Part shown: in pieces, positions 1 to 5,958 of the stretch | Layout of the letters: every line of letters begins with the position of its first letter | Position numbering within the stretch: the first letter of the stretch is position 1 | Assembly: GCA_900770275.1 (NCBI GenBank) | Contig: CAAGJS010000004.1 | Coordinates: 1 to 12,729 of the forward strand | Direction of reading: 5' to 3' | Origin: Erysipelotrichaceae bacterium | GTDB taxonomy: Bacteria > Bacillota_I > Bacilli_A > Erysipelotrichales > Erysipelotrichaceae | Length of the DNA stretch: 12,729 nt | The notes under the pieces: generated by a model | The model's database searches: none | Seen by the model: only the letters and a program-made list of their open reading frames with translations | What the model was told of the DNA's origin: nothing | Program-made: the position numbers and the translations under genes

Positions 1-785
1 ACAGGCGTATTCATCCCAACGCCCAGTTCCAGATAAAGAACACGTAGATTCTCGTGCCGGCGCACGAAGTCTTCATAACGATGGTTTGCCGCGTACCAGC
101 CCCGATCCTGTACAAACGTATCATCACAGCGCAGATTCAGCGTCATCGCGCTGCCATCATCGGGAGAGACCGGGATCAACTCCTTTGGTACACGCATCTT
201 CAGCTGTCCATCCTCCGGAACCTGGAACACACCATTCTCATCCTTCAAGAAACCCTGCGCCTCCATCATCCGAAACACGATGTCACGATTGTCATACGTC
301 TTGTGGGCATTGGGTTTCACACTCTGCAGAAGACCATAGTCCCCCTGCATGTAGAACAAGCGCTGCTTATCGAATCCCGCCTGCTGAAACTGATGATCCA
401 CATTCGTCGTCAGAACGAAGTAATCCTTATCCTTCGCCAAAGACAAAAGATCCGGATACACATCCGAAGTTGCCTTGACATACCGGTTAATGTATATGTT
501 CCGGCTCCAGAATGCCCAGAACGTTTCCTGGTCCGGAAACGGATAAAAGCCGCCCGAATACATGTCATGGATTCCGAACTTCTTTTCAAAGTCACCGAAA
601 TACTTCTCGAACCGCTCCCCGGAATACGTAAAACCCGCCGCTGTCGAAAGACCGGATCCGGCGCCGATCAACACCGCATCCGCATCCTTCAGCTGAGCCT
701 TTAAGACACTGATCTGATTTTCCGGATCCTCCGTGATCCCGCGGGACATCTTCCCCGAAATGGCCAAATTGAACTGTCTGAACAT
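1..785 (-). CDS. SirTM-class sirtuin (Sir2-fold NAD-dependent ADP-ribosyltransferase), 3' end cut off by the window
   Basis: About 261 residues are visible and the C-terminus lies beyond the left edge. Sir2 landmarks are GAGSGLSTAAGF (residues 41-52), GIHDMYSGGFYPF (about 71-83), TTNVDH (126-131) and MQGDYG (146-151). Deacetylase sirtuins have a catalytic His where this protein has Q147. Together with N128 this is typical of the SirTM class, which ADP-ribosylates a lipoylated GcvH-like carrier protein in an oxidative-stress operon with a macrodomain and a lipoate ligase. Those partners are not in the window and would lie to the left if present. Only one Cys (C220) is visible, so the zinc-ribbon Cys pairs of ordinary sirtuins are absent. 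The ATG at 785 follows AAGGAGG with five bases between, which fixes the start. The class is clear; the substrate is inferred from the family. Confidence 0.85.
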   Translation of the reverse strand, partial: MFRQFNLAISGKMSRGITEDPENQISVLKAQLKDADAVLIGAGSGLSTAAGFTYSGERFEKYFGDFEKKFGIHDMYSGGFYPFPDQETFWAFWSRNIYINRYVKATSDVYPDLLSLAKDKDYFVLTTNVDHQFQQAGFDKQRLFYMQGDYGLLQSVKPNAHKTYDNRDIVFRMMEAQGFLKDENGVFQVPEDGQLKMRVPKELIPVSPDDGSAMTLNLRCDDTFVQDRGWYAANHRYEDFVRRHENLRVLYLELGVGMNTP

Positions 786-798
786 CCCTGCCTCCTTA

Positions 799-818
799 CT
801 CTGACATAATGTGCAGAG
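799..818 (-). promoter_or_regulatory. Hairpin in the sirtuin leader next to the ribosome-binding site
   Basis: On the minus strand CTCTG and CAGAG pair, and ACA/TGT extend the stem over a TTA loop with one bulged C. The stem ends two bases before the AAGGAGG of the sirtuin gene. It could affect translation or be a DNA operator dyad. The sequence shows only the symmetry. Confidence 0.35.
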
Positions 819-837
819 TTTTCATTTGATTTGCATA

Positions 838-856
838 TGTAATATATTTTATTACA
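838..856. promoter_or_regulatory. 19 bp inverted repeat, candidate operator in the sirtuin promoter
   Basis: TGTAATA and TATTACA form perfect 7 bp arms separated by five bases. The repeat covers the -10 box and part of the spacer of the sirtuin promoter, which is where a repressor would block RNA polymerase. I cannot assign the binding protein. The LysR and MerR-like regulators of this window are not adjacent. Confidence 0.45.
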
Positions 857-869
857 ATTTCGTTGTCAA
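841..869 (-). promoter_or_regulatory. Sigma-A type promoter of the sirtuin gene
   Basis: TTGACA (864-869) lies 17 bases from TATATT (841-846) on the minus strand. That is a perfect -35 box and a five-of-six -10 box at ideal spacing. The predicted leader is about 50 bases. Confidence 0.7.
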
Positions 870-902
870 TCATTTCGCTTCATCGAACACGGAAAATATG
901 TC

Positions 903-931
903 TTGTGCCTTTTCCCTGCTCCCCGCATAAT
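903..931 (+). promoter_or_regulatory. Candidate promoter of lrgAB
   Basis: TTGTGC (903-908) and CATAAT (926-931) are 17 bases apart, about 40 bases upstream of lrgA. The -10 box is good and the -35 box partial, which would suit an activated promoter. I recognise no LytTR-type activator site. Confidence 0.45.
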
Positions 932-970
932 TTCAGATAGGCACCACCATACCCGGCAGAAAGGAACGCT

Positions 971-1339
971 ATGAAATATCTTTGGCAGGCCCTGATCATT
1001 CTTCTGATCACCAGCATCGCAGAAGTACTCCATTACCTTCTACCCCTACCGATTCCCGCCAGCATCTATGGCCTCATACTCCTGTTTCTTGGACTTCAGA
1101 CGAAAGTCATCCGGCTCGAAAGCGTCGAAAAAGTCGGCGAGCTGTTGATTGAAATCATGCCTGTCATGTTCATACCAGCCGGCGTCGGGCTGCTCGTATC
1201 ATGGACCGATCTCGCACCTTTCCTCGGGCAGATCGTCGTCATCACCGCAGTGGTCACACTCATCGTCATGATCGTTACCGGCAAGGTATCAGATTTCATG
1301 CTTGCAAAAACCGAAAACAATGACAAGGAGCCCCAATAA
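971..1339 (+). CDS. lrgA: LrgA/CidA-family holin-like membrane protein
   Basis: This 122-residue protein has four predicted membrane segments (about 6-26, 31-45, 62-80 and 86-105). The LrgA/CidA signatures PIPASIYGLILLF (27-39) and MPVMFIPAGVGL (63-74) are present. The family was named for control of murein hydrolase activity and holin-like behaviour; in several Gram-positive bacteria LrgAB also acts in pyruvate uptake. AAGGA sits six bases before the ATG. The tail after the last helix is short and charged. lrgB starts one base after the stop codon, so the two are co-transcribed and probably form one complex. Without physiology I cannot choose between LrgA and CidA; the LrgA name follows common usage for a lrgA-lrgB pair without a regulator gene alongside. 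Confidence 0.9.
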   Translation: MKYLWQALIILLITSIAEVLHYLLPLPIPASIYGLILLFLGLQTKVIRLESVEKVGELLIEIMPVMFIPAGVGLLVSWTDLAPFLGQIVVITAVVTLIVMIVTGKVSDFMLAKTENNDKEPQ

Positions 1340-1340
1340 C

Positions 1341-2033
1341 ATGGAAAACGCCATGCAGAACTCCGCCACCATCGGCGCCGTCATCAGCCTGCTTGCCTAT
1401 GGCCTTGGCACATTGATGAAGAAGAAATGGAAGCTCGGCATCTTCAATCCCCTGCTCATCGCCATCTTTATCGTCATCGCCTTTCTGCTTACATTTAATA
1501 TCAGCTATGACACCTATAACAGCAGCGCTCACTATCTCAGCTACCTTCTGACGCCGGCGACAGTATCGCTTGCCATTCCGCTCCACAAGCAGATGAACAT
1601 CCTGAAGAAGAATGCGGCAGCCATCCTTATTTCCCTCGTCGCAGGCGTCCTGATCTCTCTCACCTCCGTCCTTCTGCTTTCCATTCTCTTCCATCTGCCC
1701 CATTCCATGTATGTAACACTGCTGCCGAAGTCCATCACCACCGCCATCGGGATGGGTGTCTCAGAAGAACTCGGCGGCAGCGGCACCATCTCCGCAGCCG
1801 TCATCATCGTAACGGGCGTCATTGGAAATATGATCCTGGAGCCTTTCTGCCGCATCTTTCATATCAAAAACCGCATTTCCATCGGCCTTGCGGCGGGTGC
1901 ATCTTCCCATGCCATTGGAACAGCGAAAGCCATGGAACTTGGCGAAGTCGAAGGCGCCATGAGCAGCCTCGCCATCGTCGTCTCCGGCCTGCTTACCGTC
2001 TGTTTCGTTTCCTTCTTCGCCGCCCTGTATTGA
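1341..2033 (+). CDS. lrgB: LrgB/CidB-family membrane protein
   Basis: This 230-residue polytopic membrane protein is partner to the upstream lrgA. The family motifs are present: YLLTPATVSLAIPL (68-81), LLPKSITTAIGM (127-138) and GLAAGASSHAIGTAKA (182-197), and the length is usual for the family. I chose the ATG at 1341 because AAGGAG lies ten bases upstream, inside the end of lrgA, and the protein then starts where homologues do. A longer in-frame start at 1302 would overlap lrgA and has no ribosome-binding site. The pair is probably an export or uptake channel for small metabolites such as pyruvate, or a modulator of autolysis. This is known for the family, not shown here. Transcription ends at the hairpin that follows directly. 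Confidence 0.92.
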   Translation: MENAMQNSATIGAVISLLAYGLGTLMKKKWKLGIFNPLLIAIFIVIAFLLTFNISYDTYNSSAHYLSYLLTPATVSLAIPLHKQMNILKKNAAAILISLVAGVLISLTSVLLLSILFHLPHSMYVTLLPKSITTAIGMGVSEELGGSGTISAAVIIVTGVIGNMILEPFCRIFHIKNRISIGLAAGASSHAIGTAKAMELGEVEGAMSSLAIVVSGLLTVCFVSFFAALY

Positions 2034-2037
2034 TACT

Positions 2038-2091
2038 CATGCATGTAAAAAAGAGGCAGGTCCGTTTCCTGTCTCATTTTTTACATGCATG
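2038..2091. terminator. Bidirectional intrinsic terminator between lrgB and the flavodoxin operon
   Basis: A very long stem pairs 2038-2060 with 2068-2091 around a seven-base loop, interrupted only by one G-T pair and one bulged A. The outer part is CATGCATGT against ACATGCATG. A6 and T6 blocks within the stem supply the T-run for transcription in either direction. It starts four bases after the lrgB stop codon and ends nine bases before the end of the convergent flavodoxin gene. Confidence 0.9.
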
Positions 2092-2100
2092 CCTATTCGA

Positions 2101-2577
2101 TCAGTTTCCCTTCAGAGCCTTGCGTGCAAACAGAGCCGCATCCAGCGAACTGCTCACCCGTTTTCCCTCAACAAACTGCGCACCCGGTGCCGACACTCTG
2201 CAGTTAACTGCCGTGCCTTCCAGACCAGAGCCTCCCGACGTCGCAAAGAGAATAATCTTCTTTCCCGTAAAATCTCCGCTTTCCAGGAAGGTATGAATGA
2301 TGTTCGGCTCCCGGTACCACCAGATCGGAAAACCAAGGAAAATGGTTTTGTACTGTGCAAGATTCTTTACCGTTTCCCGGATCGCCGGCCGCAGTGAAGG
2401 ATCATTCTTCTCCTTCGTTGTCCGGCTGTCTGTATCCGTCCAGTCAAGATCCTCTCTTGTATACGCCTGCTGTGCCTCGATCTCAAAAAGATCACCGCCG
2501 CTTTCCTTCGCAATAGCCTCAGCCGCCTTCTTCGTAGCACCGGTCGCCGAGAAATACGCAACCAGAATATCGCTCAT
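2101..2577 (-). CDS. Flavodoxin (FMN-binding electron carrier)
   Basis: From the chosen start the protein has 158 residues. The FMN phosphate loop SATGATKK (10-17), the flavin-stacking region GFPIWWYREP (82-91) and a SGGSG loop near 115 mark a short-chain flavodoxin of the Flavodoxin_4 type. Such proteins shuttle electrons in the cytoplasm; the partner is not identifiable from sequence. An ATG at 2598 directly abuts the stop of the cupin gene (TAAATG) but has no ribosome-binding site. The ATG at 2575-2577 is preceded by AAGGA and gives the normal family N-terminus MSDILVAYFSATG, so I prefer it. It is the last gene of the minus-strand redox operon and is followed by the long hairpin terminator. 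Confidence 0.88.
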   Translation of the reverse strand: MSDILVAYFSATGATKKAAEAIAKESGGDLFEIEAQQAYTREDLDWTDTDSRTTKEKNDPSLRPAIRETVKNLAQYKTIFLGFPIWWYREPNIIHTFLESGDFTGKKIILFATSGGSGLEGTAVNCRVSAPGAQFVEGKRVSSSLDAALFARKALKGN

Positions 2578-2598
2578 CTTCGTTCGCTTCCTTTCCAT

Positions 2599-3033
2599 TT
2601 ATCCAAGCTGATTATAAGCGTCATCATCGACCGGCTCACACCATTCCATCGAGCAGCCTTCACCCGGCGCCTCAAAGGCAATATGCGCACACCAGCTGTC
2701 CTTCTTCGCCCCGTGCCAGTGCTTCACTTCCGCCGGAATCGTTATGACCATGCCCCGAGCCAGTGATACCGGTTCCTTGCCCCATTCCTGATACCAGCCC
2801 TTGCCAGCCGTGCAGATCAGAATCTGACCGCCGCCGCTCTTTGCGTGATGGATATGCCAGCTGTTGCGGCATCCCGGTTCAAACGTCACATTGGCAAGAC
2901 CGATTGTCTTTTTGCCATCCGTCAGCGGATTAAGATACGAAGTACCGATGAAGTACCTTGCATACGCCGTATTCTCCGTTCCCTTGCCGAATACATTTTC
3001 CTTTTCAAATTCCTTCTCGTCCATGATCTTCAT
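2599..3033 (-). CDS. Small cupin-domain protein
   Basis: This is a single-domain cupin of 144 residues. The first metal-binding motif is WHIHH (59-63), with Q70 near the usual Glu position. The second is PAEVKHWHGA (100-109), giving H60, H62 and H105 or H107 as likely ligands. Similar small cupins often sit beside flavodoxins, aldo-keto reductases and carboxymuconolactone decarboxylase-like proteins in Firmicutes redox clusters. Their substrate is unknown. AAGGAGA lies five bases before the ATG. The gene lies ten bases after one flavodoxin and directly before another, so it belongs to the same transcript. I cannot assign an enzyme activity: it may be a small-molecule binder, an isomerase or a dioxygenase-like enzyme. 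Confidence 0.82.
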   Translation of the reverse strand: MKIMDEKEFEKENVFGKGTENTAYARYFIGTSYLNPLTDGKKTIGLANVTFEPGCRNSWHIHHAKSGGGQILICTAGKGWYQEWGKEPVSLARGMVITIPAEVKHWHGAKKDSWCAHIAFEAPGEGCSMEWCEPVDDDAYNQLG

Positions 3034-3043
3034 AGTCTTCTCC

Positions 3044-3542
3044 TTACTGAAGTTCCTTCTGAACCTTTTTCATCCAGTTCTCTACTTCACTCTTCTTTGT
3101 CACAAGGTGATCGCCGCCTTTGGAATCAAAGCGGATCTCCTTTGCCAGGATAACCCGAGCCCCAGAGGCACATTCTTCCATGTCCTTAATCACGGTCCCC
3201 GGCCAGCCGGCATTGGTCATAAACGGCACAAACACCTTCCCGTTCCAGTCCACTTTCTTCAGAAAGCTGTGCATCACCGGCGCCATCGTATACCACCAGG
3301 TTGGCGTCCCGGCGACGATCGCATCATAGTTCTTCGGATCGTGCGCTAACGGCTTCAGCGGCGGGCAATACCCGGCTTCAACCTCTCTCTGTCCCTGATC
3401 CACAACCTCCTGATAACTCCCGCTGTAGGGTGTCGATGGTTCAAGACGTTCAATGTCTGCCCCAAGCCTTTCCCCCCATCTCTTCTGCAATCTTCTTTGT
3501 ATTTCCATTTGTCCACGAATAATACGCAACCAGTACCTTCAT
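3044..3542 (-). pseudogene. Flavodoxin gene interrupted by a one-base frameshift
   Basis: From the ATG at 3542, preceded by AAAGGAGG at seven bases and overlapping the MerR stop by ATGA, the frame encodes MKVLVAYYSWTNGNTKKIAE, a textbook flavodoxin N-terminus with FMN loop. It then hits a stop after 29 codons. Downstream codons in another frame encode the rest: RLGADIERLEPSTPYSG, then GTPTWWYTMAP, MTNAGWPG and the end at 3044. The switch falls in a run of six G (3472-3477 on the plus strand as C). With five G the reading is MGERLGADIE and an intact 165-residue protein results. The span of 499 bases, three times 166 plus one, agrees. It could be a true pseudogene, a homopolymer sequencing error, or a slippage site. 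Confidence 0.85.
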
Positions 3543-3853
3543 CCCTGTTCCTCCTTTATTTTCATGCACAGATAATCAATCCGGTCGATCTCTTTCTGAC
3601 ACCGGTGCAGATGGTGAAGAGACCGGCTGCGCTGCTGCGCAAGTATCATCCGCTTCCGGGACGGATTTGTTTCAGAAAGATATTCCTCCATCTGTCCTTC
3701 CGTTAACCCTGCCTCCTTCAGATCCAGAAGTTTACCGATCCCTGCAAGGTCTTTGTCGGTATAGTTTTGTTTCTGTTCCTTCATAAGCCGGTCATACAGA
3801 TCCAGTATTTTTTCACGGATGGAAAACCGATTCTGAACTTCTTCCCGTTTCAT
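3539..3853 (-). CDS. Minimal MerR-like transcriptional regulator
   Basis: This protein of 104 residues is probably a shortened MerR-family regulator. Residues 5-22 (EVQNRFSIREKILDLYDR) fit the first helix-turn-helix. YTDKDLAGIGKLLDLKEAGL (31-50) fits the second MerR helical pair with its Y-x-D-x-DL start. The wing between them is very short. Residues 66-100 form the dimerisation coiled coil (heptad Leu/Ile in LHHLHRCQKEIDRIDYL). No metal-binding Cys pair or large effector domain is present. AAGGAG lies five bases before the ATG. Its TGA overlaps the next gene's start by ATGA, so it leads the flavodoxin-cupin-flavodoxin operon and probably autoregulates it. The family call is by motif memory and moderate. 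Confidence 0.62.
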   Translation of the reverse strand: MKREEVQNRFSIREKILDLYDRLMKEQKQNYTDKDLAGIGKLLDLKEAGLTEGQMEEYLSETNPSRKRMILAQQRSRSLHHLHRCQKEIDRIDYLCMKIKEEQG

Positions 3854-3895
3854 CCTTCTCCTTCAAAAAATACAGATGTTTCTTACTACACCTGT

Positions 3896-3924
3896 ACTTT
3901 ATGCGGAATATTCAGTTATGTAAA
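3896..3924 (-). promoter_or_regulatory. Candidate promoter of the MerR-flavodoxin-cupin operon
   Basis: TTTACA (3919-3924) and TAAAGT (3896-3901) on the minus strand are 17 bases apart, about 40 bases upstream of the MerR-like gene. Flanking DNA is very A+T rich. A MerR-activated promoter usually has a 19-20 base spacer, so this one need not be activated by MerR twisting. Confidence 0.45.
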
Positions 3925-3949
3925 ATACCTTGAATATATATTATGTTAT

Positions 3950-4819
3950 TCATTTTTTGTATTTCTTTACATAATCGATGAAGGCTCCGACGGCAGGCGA
4001 CTGCAGACTCGCACGCTTCCAGACAAGATAGGCATATTCCTTCTCGGATGGGCGCAATGGAATGGAAACCGTACCCTCATACTGGCATTTCAGATCAATG
4101 CCATCCACGACACCAAGACCGGCCGCAGCCATGCGGGCAGCGTTGTACATCAGATTATAGACAGCGACGACATTCAGCTCATCTGCACTCTTTCCGATCC
4201 AGTGGAAGAACGACTGATCATGCATGGAACGCTCGGAAAGAATCAGCGGCTGATCAACAAGATCCTGCGGCGTCAGGGATTTTTTCCGGGCCAGGGGACT
4301 GTCCTTTGCGACAAGGACGTGTCTCTCTTCGGGGCAGTCAATGCGCATACACTCGTAGCGCGACAGCTCAACGTAGCTCAAGATTGCACCAATATCGAGA
4401 AGACCTGCATCGATCCGATCCTTGATGTCCACCGAGTTGCCGCTGAAGATGCGGAACGTCACCAGAGGATGTTCCAGGTGGAAGTCTTTCATAAGCTTTA
4501 CGATTTCATCAAAGCCCACAAATTCGCCGCAGCCAAAGGAGATCGTCCCAGACAATTCCTCTTCGCCGCGGACGAATTCGTTCTTTGTCTTTTCGGCAAG
4601 ACCCACAATCTCCTGCGCCCTCTGCTTCAGAAGAATGCCATCCCGTGTCAGCACAATATTATGACTGCTGCGGGTAAACAGTGTGACGCCAAGTTCCTCT
4701 TCCAGCTGCGCCAGCTGACGGGAAAGTGTCGGCTGCGTAATGTGAAGCTGCTTCGCGGCACGCGAAATGTTCTCTTCACGGGCAACCGCCAGAAAATACT
4801 CCAGAACACGAATATCCAT
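3950..4819 (-). CDS. LysR-family transcriptional regulator
   Basis: This 289-residue protein has the LysR layout. The N-terminal winged helix-turn-helix spans 1-60, with AVAREENISRAAKQLHITQP leading into the recognition helix TLSRQLAQLEEELG. A linker helix follows to about 85, then a periplasmic-binding-type effector domain from about 90 to the end. It binds DNA as a dimer or tetramer and senses a small ligand that I cannot name. AGGA sits seven bases before the ATG. The gene reads in the same direction as the downstream redox operon, 96 bases away, and is divergent from the glycosyltransferase operon, so either is a plausible target. A dyad at 4843-4859 lies just upstream of its start and may be its operator. 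Confidence 0.93.
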   Translation of the reverse strand: MDIRVLEYFLAVAREENISRAAKQLHITQPTLSRQLAQLEEELGVTLFTRSSHNIVLTRDGILLKQRAQEIVGLAEKTKNEFVRGEEELSGTISFGCGEFVGFDEIVKLMKDFHLEHPLVTFRIFSGNSVDIKDRIDAGLLDIGAILSYVELSRYECMRIDCPEERHVLVAKDSPLARKKSLTPQDLVDQPLILSERSMHDQSFFHWIGKSADELNVVAVYNLMYNAARMAAAGLGVVDGIDLKCQYEGTVSIPLRPSEKEYAYLVWKRASLQSPAVGAFIDYVKKYKK

Positions 4820-4842
4820 AAACTGATCCTAGCACAGGCGAC

Positions 4843-4859
4843 GAATTCATGCGGAATTC
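4843..4859. promoter_or_regulatory. GAATTC-N5-GAATTC dyad, candidate LysR operator
   Basis: Two GAATTC hexamers (4843-4848 and 4854-4859) with five bases between give a 17 bp perfect-arm dyad with an 11 bp period, one helical turn. It lies about 24 bases upstream of the LysR start in the 104 bp divergent region. A weak TTGACG (4867-4872) on the minus strand could be the LysR -35 box. On the plus side the eight bases GGCATAGG occur at 4881 and 4904, the second running into the ribosome-binding site. I see no convincing plus-strand promoter. Confidence 0.35.
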
Positions 4860-4923
4860 ACTTTTCCGTCAAATGAACTTGGCATAGGGTCTCTATCCTA
4901 ACAGGCATAGGAGGAGACACTCT

Positions 4924-5958
4924 ATGTCGCGAATCGTCTTAATCCCTGCGTATTGTCCCGATTCCAAGCTTGTTCAGCTTGTACATGAACTTCGCGCCGA
5001 CGGCCTCAGGGTCGTCGTTGTCAATGACGGTTCCCCCTCATCCTATGACGATATATTCCAGCAGCTCGATGCCACGCTGCTGTCCTATACACCGAACAAA
5101 GGAAAGGGAGCAGCCCTCAAAACGGGCCTCAGCTATATCCAGAACCACTTCATGGGCCAATATGTCATTGCGACGGCCGACGCCGATGGCCAGCATACAG
5201 TTCAGGACATTGAACATGTACTGCAGACTGCAAGAGAAAATCCAGGGGCACTGGTCCTTGGCACACGGAATTTTCATTCATCCTGCGTACCGTGGCGCTC
5301 CCGCTTCGGAAACGATCTTACCGCAGGTCTCTTTCGCCTTTCGACCGGTATCCGCTGCCCCGATACACAGACCGGCCTGCGCGCATTCGATGACTCTCTG
5401 TTATCAACAATGCTCAAGATAGAAGGAAACCGCTATGACTACGAAATGAACGTACTGCTTTCGCTTGCGGAAGAACAGGTTTCCTTCATTCAGGTCCCGA
5501 TTTCTACCATCTACAGTGATGGCAATAAGTCGTCCCATTTCCATGTCATCCGCGACAGCTTTCTGATCTATCGAAAGCTTCTGAAGTTTGCGTTTGGATC
5601 CTTTTCTTCCTTTCTGATTGACTGCGGCCTTTTCAATCTCTTCATGATTGCCCTGACCCCGGCACAGGCCAACGTCCTTGCACGCATGTTCTCGGCATTC
5701 TACAACTACTCCTTCAACCAGAAGGTCGTCTTCCAGAAGTCGAAACACAGCCTTCTGAAATACATCATGCTGGCGATGGGCATCCTTGCCTGCGACACGA
5801 TGCTGATCTATGCATGGATCTCGATCGATGTACCGCCATACATCGCAAAGATACTCACGGAAATGATCCTGTTCTTTGTCAGCTACGAGGCACAGAAACA
5901 CTTCGTGTTCCGAAAGGAGGTAAAGAAAGATGCGCAGCTTCTTCAAAAAGAGCTTTGA
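4924..5958 (+). CDS. Family 2 glycosyltransferase fused to a GtrA-like membrane domain
   Basis: This protein of 344 residues has two parts. Residues 1-210 are a GT-A fold family 2 glycosyltransferase of the dolichyl/undecaprenyl-phosphate sugar synthase type: IPAY (7-10), VVNDGSPSS (32-40), NKGKGAALKTG (58-68), the DxD-like TADADGQH (84-91) and DTQTGLRAF (147-155). Residues 222-330 are a GtrA-like domain with about four membrane segments and the motif SAFYNYSFNQKVVF. Such fusions make a polyprenyl-phosphate sugar and may help move it across the membrane for envelope glycosylation. AGGAGG at eight to nine bases supports the ATG. It overlaps the next gene by 29 bases. The sugar donor cannot be read from the sequence. 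Confidence 0.9.
   Translation: MSRIVLIPAYCPDSKLVQLVHELRADGLRVVVVNDGSPSSYDDIFQQLDATLLSYTPNKGKGAALKTGLSYIQNHFMGQYVIATADADGQHTVQDIEHVLQTARENPGALVLGTRNFHSSCVPWRSRFGNDLTAGLFRLSTGIRCPDTQTGLRAFDDSLLSTMLKIEGNRYDYEMNVLLSLAEEQVSFIQVPISTIYSDGNKSSHFHVIRDSFLIYRKLLKFAFGSFSSFLIDCGLFNLFMIALTPAQANVLARMFSAFYNYSFNQKVVFQKSKHSLLKYIMLAMGILACDTMLIYAWISIDVPPYIAKILTEMILFFVSYEAQKHFVFRKEVKKDAQLLQKEL

Noticed and set aside
54..704. Plus-strand open frame of 216 codons
   Set aside because: It is antisense to the sirtuin gene, which has clear family motifs, a promoter and a ribosome-binding site.
838..856. GlnR/TnrA-type nitrogen operator
   Set aside because: Those sites are 17 bp with TGTNA-N7-TNACA; here the corresponding spacing is nine bases.
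1302..1340. Longer start for lrgB
   Set aside because: It would overlap lrgA by 38 bases, has no ribosome-binding site and adds residues that the family lacks.
2038..2091. Insertion sequence end or transposon inverted repeat
   Set aside because: The arms are separated by only seven bases, the position between convergent genes is typical of a terminator, and no transposase is near.
3472..3477. Phase-variable homopolymer switch
   Set aside because: Six G is short for slipped-strand phase variation and flavodoxins are not typical variable surface genes, so I do not claim it beyond noting the frameshift.
3767..4876. Plus-strand open frame of 369 codons
   Set aside because: It lies opposite the LysR gene and extends into the MerR-like gene; its protein resembles no family and it has no ribosome-binding site.
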